Source: Syntrophomonadaceae bacterium
GTDB lineage: Bacteria; Bacillota_D; Dethiobacteria; DTU022
Assembly: GCA_003564505.1 (NCBI GenBank)
Contig: PXFD01000138.1
Span: forward strand, 1 to 5,923
Direction: 5' to 3'
DNA: 5,923 nt
Below, one piece after another: positions 5,660 to 5,923 of this stretch (the stretch's first letter is position 1; every line of letters begins with the position of its first letter). The position numbers were made by a program, and so were the translations under genes. Below the pieces are notes generated by a model. That model worked only from the letters and a program-made list of their open reading frames with translations, had not been told where the DNA came from and made no database searches.

Positions 5660-5699
5660 TAAGTGCGAATGTTTCACGTGAAACATTCGCACTTACAGC
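5656..5699. promoter_or_regulatory. parS: parS site 1 inside a 44-bp perfect palindrome
   Basis: The core TGTTTCACGTGAAACA (5670-5685) is a perfectly symmetric form of the ParB recognition site known from B. subtilis and most bacteria. The symmetry continues outward without a mismatch: the 14 bases GCTGTAAGTGCGAA on the left are mirrored on the right, giving two 22-bp arms centred between 5677 and 5678. ParB binds parS as a dimer, loads as a CTP-dependent clamp and spreads along DNA to organise the origin and recruit SMC. The core is required for that; the extra palindromic arms are not part of the known requirement. Confidence 0.96.
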
Positions 5700-5767
5700 T
5701 ATTTATTGCATTAGCCTGCTCATTCAATATTGCTATAATAATGTATATGCAGATCAGTTGCTGCTGC

Positions 5768-5793
5768 ATAATTGTTTCACGTGAAACAATTAT
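5768..5793. promoter_or_regulatory. parS: parS site 2 inside a 26-bp perfect palindrome
   Basis: A second identical core TGTTTCACGTGAAACA (5773-5788) is extended to 26 bp by ATAAT/ATTAT flanks, centred between 5780 and 5781. The centre is 103 bp from that of the first site, close to ten helical turns, so the two sites face roughly the same side of the DNA. It begins 8 bp past the parB stop codon. A T-rich stretch follows on the + strand side (5794-5800). Confidence 0.96.
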
Positions 5794-5800
5794 ATTTTTA

Positions 5801-5923
5801 TTAAAGGCCTTCTGGTAATAGTTTTTCAATCAACCTTTCCAGGTCTTCGTCGCTATAGTAATATATTTCAATTGTGCCGCCGTTCTTGCTCTTCCTCAGT
5901 TTAACCTTGGTTCCAAGATTTCT
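5801..5923 (-). CDS. parB: Chromosome-partitioning protein ParB, C-terminal fragment (runs off window)
   Basis: The last 40 codons and a TAA stop are present. They read LGTKVKLRKSKNGGTIEIYY, then YSDEDLERLIEKLLPEGL. This is the C-terminal dimerisation domain of chromosomal ParB/Spo0J: the GTKV-basic-GGxIEIxYYSxEDLERL pattern is characteristic, and the lysine-rich strand is the part that in B. subtilis binds DNA non-specifically. The parS-binding helix-turn-helix and CTPase domains lie outside the window. Two parS sites directly follow the gene, which supports the call. Whether parA precedes it cannot be seen. The piece is short, but the motif is distinctive and the frame is open to the window edge. 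Confidence 0.92.
   Translation of the reverse strand, partial: RNLGTKVKLRKSKNGGTIEIYYYSDEDLERLIEKLLPEGL

Larger units (their letters stand above)
5456..5800. other. 345-bp intergenic region between the parB end and the M23 operon
   Basis: No convincing gene lies here on either strand. The region holds two parS palindromes (5656-5699 and 5768-5793), a GC-rich hairpin (5628-5659), a weaker 7-bp inverted repeat TATGCAG/CTGCATA (5746-5770), the M23 operon promoter near 5592, and about 130 nt of leader. The leader contains two short stems, GGCAG/CTGCC (5510-5527) and GCAG/CTGC (5482-5495). The leader stems are small and may mean nothing. Confidence 0.8.

Noticed and set aside
5656..5793. The paired palindromes as a CRISPR fragment, insertion-sequence ends or an integration site
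   Set aside because: The shared sequence is exactly the parS core and the flanks differ; there are no spacers of regular size, no transposase or integrase, and no target-site duplication. ParB next door explains the core.
5741..5818. Small plus-strand reading frame starting at the ATG after the rightward TATAAT, running through parS 2
   Set aside because: About 25 codons, no ribosome site, made largely of the parS palindrome and the antisense of the parB end; no reason to think it is translated.

Overview
The window looks like a piece of a low-to-moderate GC Firmicutes chromosome, most likely of the Clostridia. The grounds are gene order and family content: two perfect copies of the Bacillus-type parS site, the end of a chromosomal ParB, strong AGGAGG-like ribosome binding sites, a DUF951 (YyzM-like) protein, a YchF GTPase, and an rpsF-ssb pair. 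All genes lie on the minus strand, so transcription runs from high to low coordinates. In Bacillus subtilis the same backbone (spo0J/parB ... yyzM, ychF, rpsF, ssb, rpsR) lies just to one side of oriC and is read away from it. This window is therefore probably origin-proximal, with the origin beyond the high-coordinate end. The species cannot be named from the sequence alone.

Layout from right to left, in transcription order: (1) the C-terminal 40 codons of parB (5801-5923). (2) A 345-bp gene-free stretch (5456-5800) with two parS sites, each embedded in a longer perfect palindrome (26 bp and 44 bp), a GC-rich hairpin, and a good extended -10 promoter for the next operon. (3) A two-gene operon of a membrane-anchored M23 peptidase (4448-5455, GTG start) and a bactofilin (3932-4426, TTG start), closed by a probable terminator. 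(4) A second operon with its own likely promoter: adk (adenylate kinase), a DUF951 protein, ychF and an AI-2E-family membrane protein, spaced only 14-20 nt apart. (5) After a 100-bp gap with a possible promoter and a leader hairpin, rpsF (ribosomal protein bS6 with an unusual 81-residue Ala/Glu-rich tail) and the first 26 codons of ssb.

Functionally the window joins chromosome segregation (ParB-parS), cell-wall shaping (bactofilin scaffold plus cell-wall endopeptidase), nucleotide homeostasis (Adk), ribosome-linked GTPase function (YchF), the small ribosomal subunit (bS6) and replication/repair (SSB). Most of this is conserved housekeeping. The parts most worth a second look are the double extended-palindrome parS block, the M23-bactofilin pair directly beside it, the long low-complexity tail on bS6, and adk sitting away from its usual secY-adk-map context. 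I saw no CRISPR array, mobile element, tRNA or rRNA.
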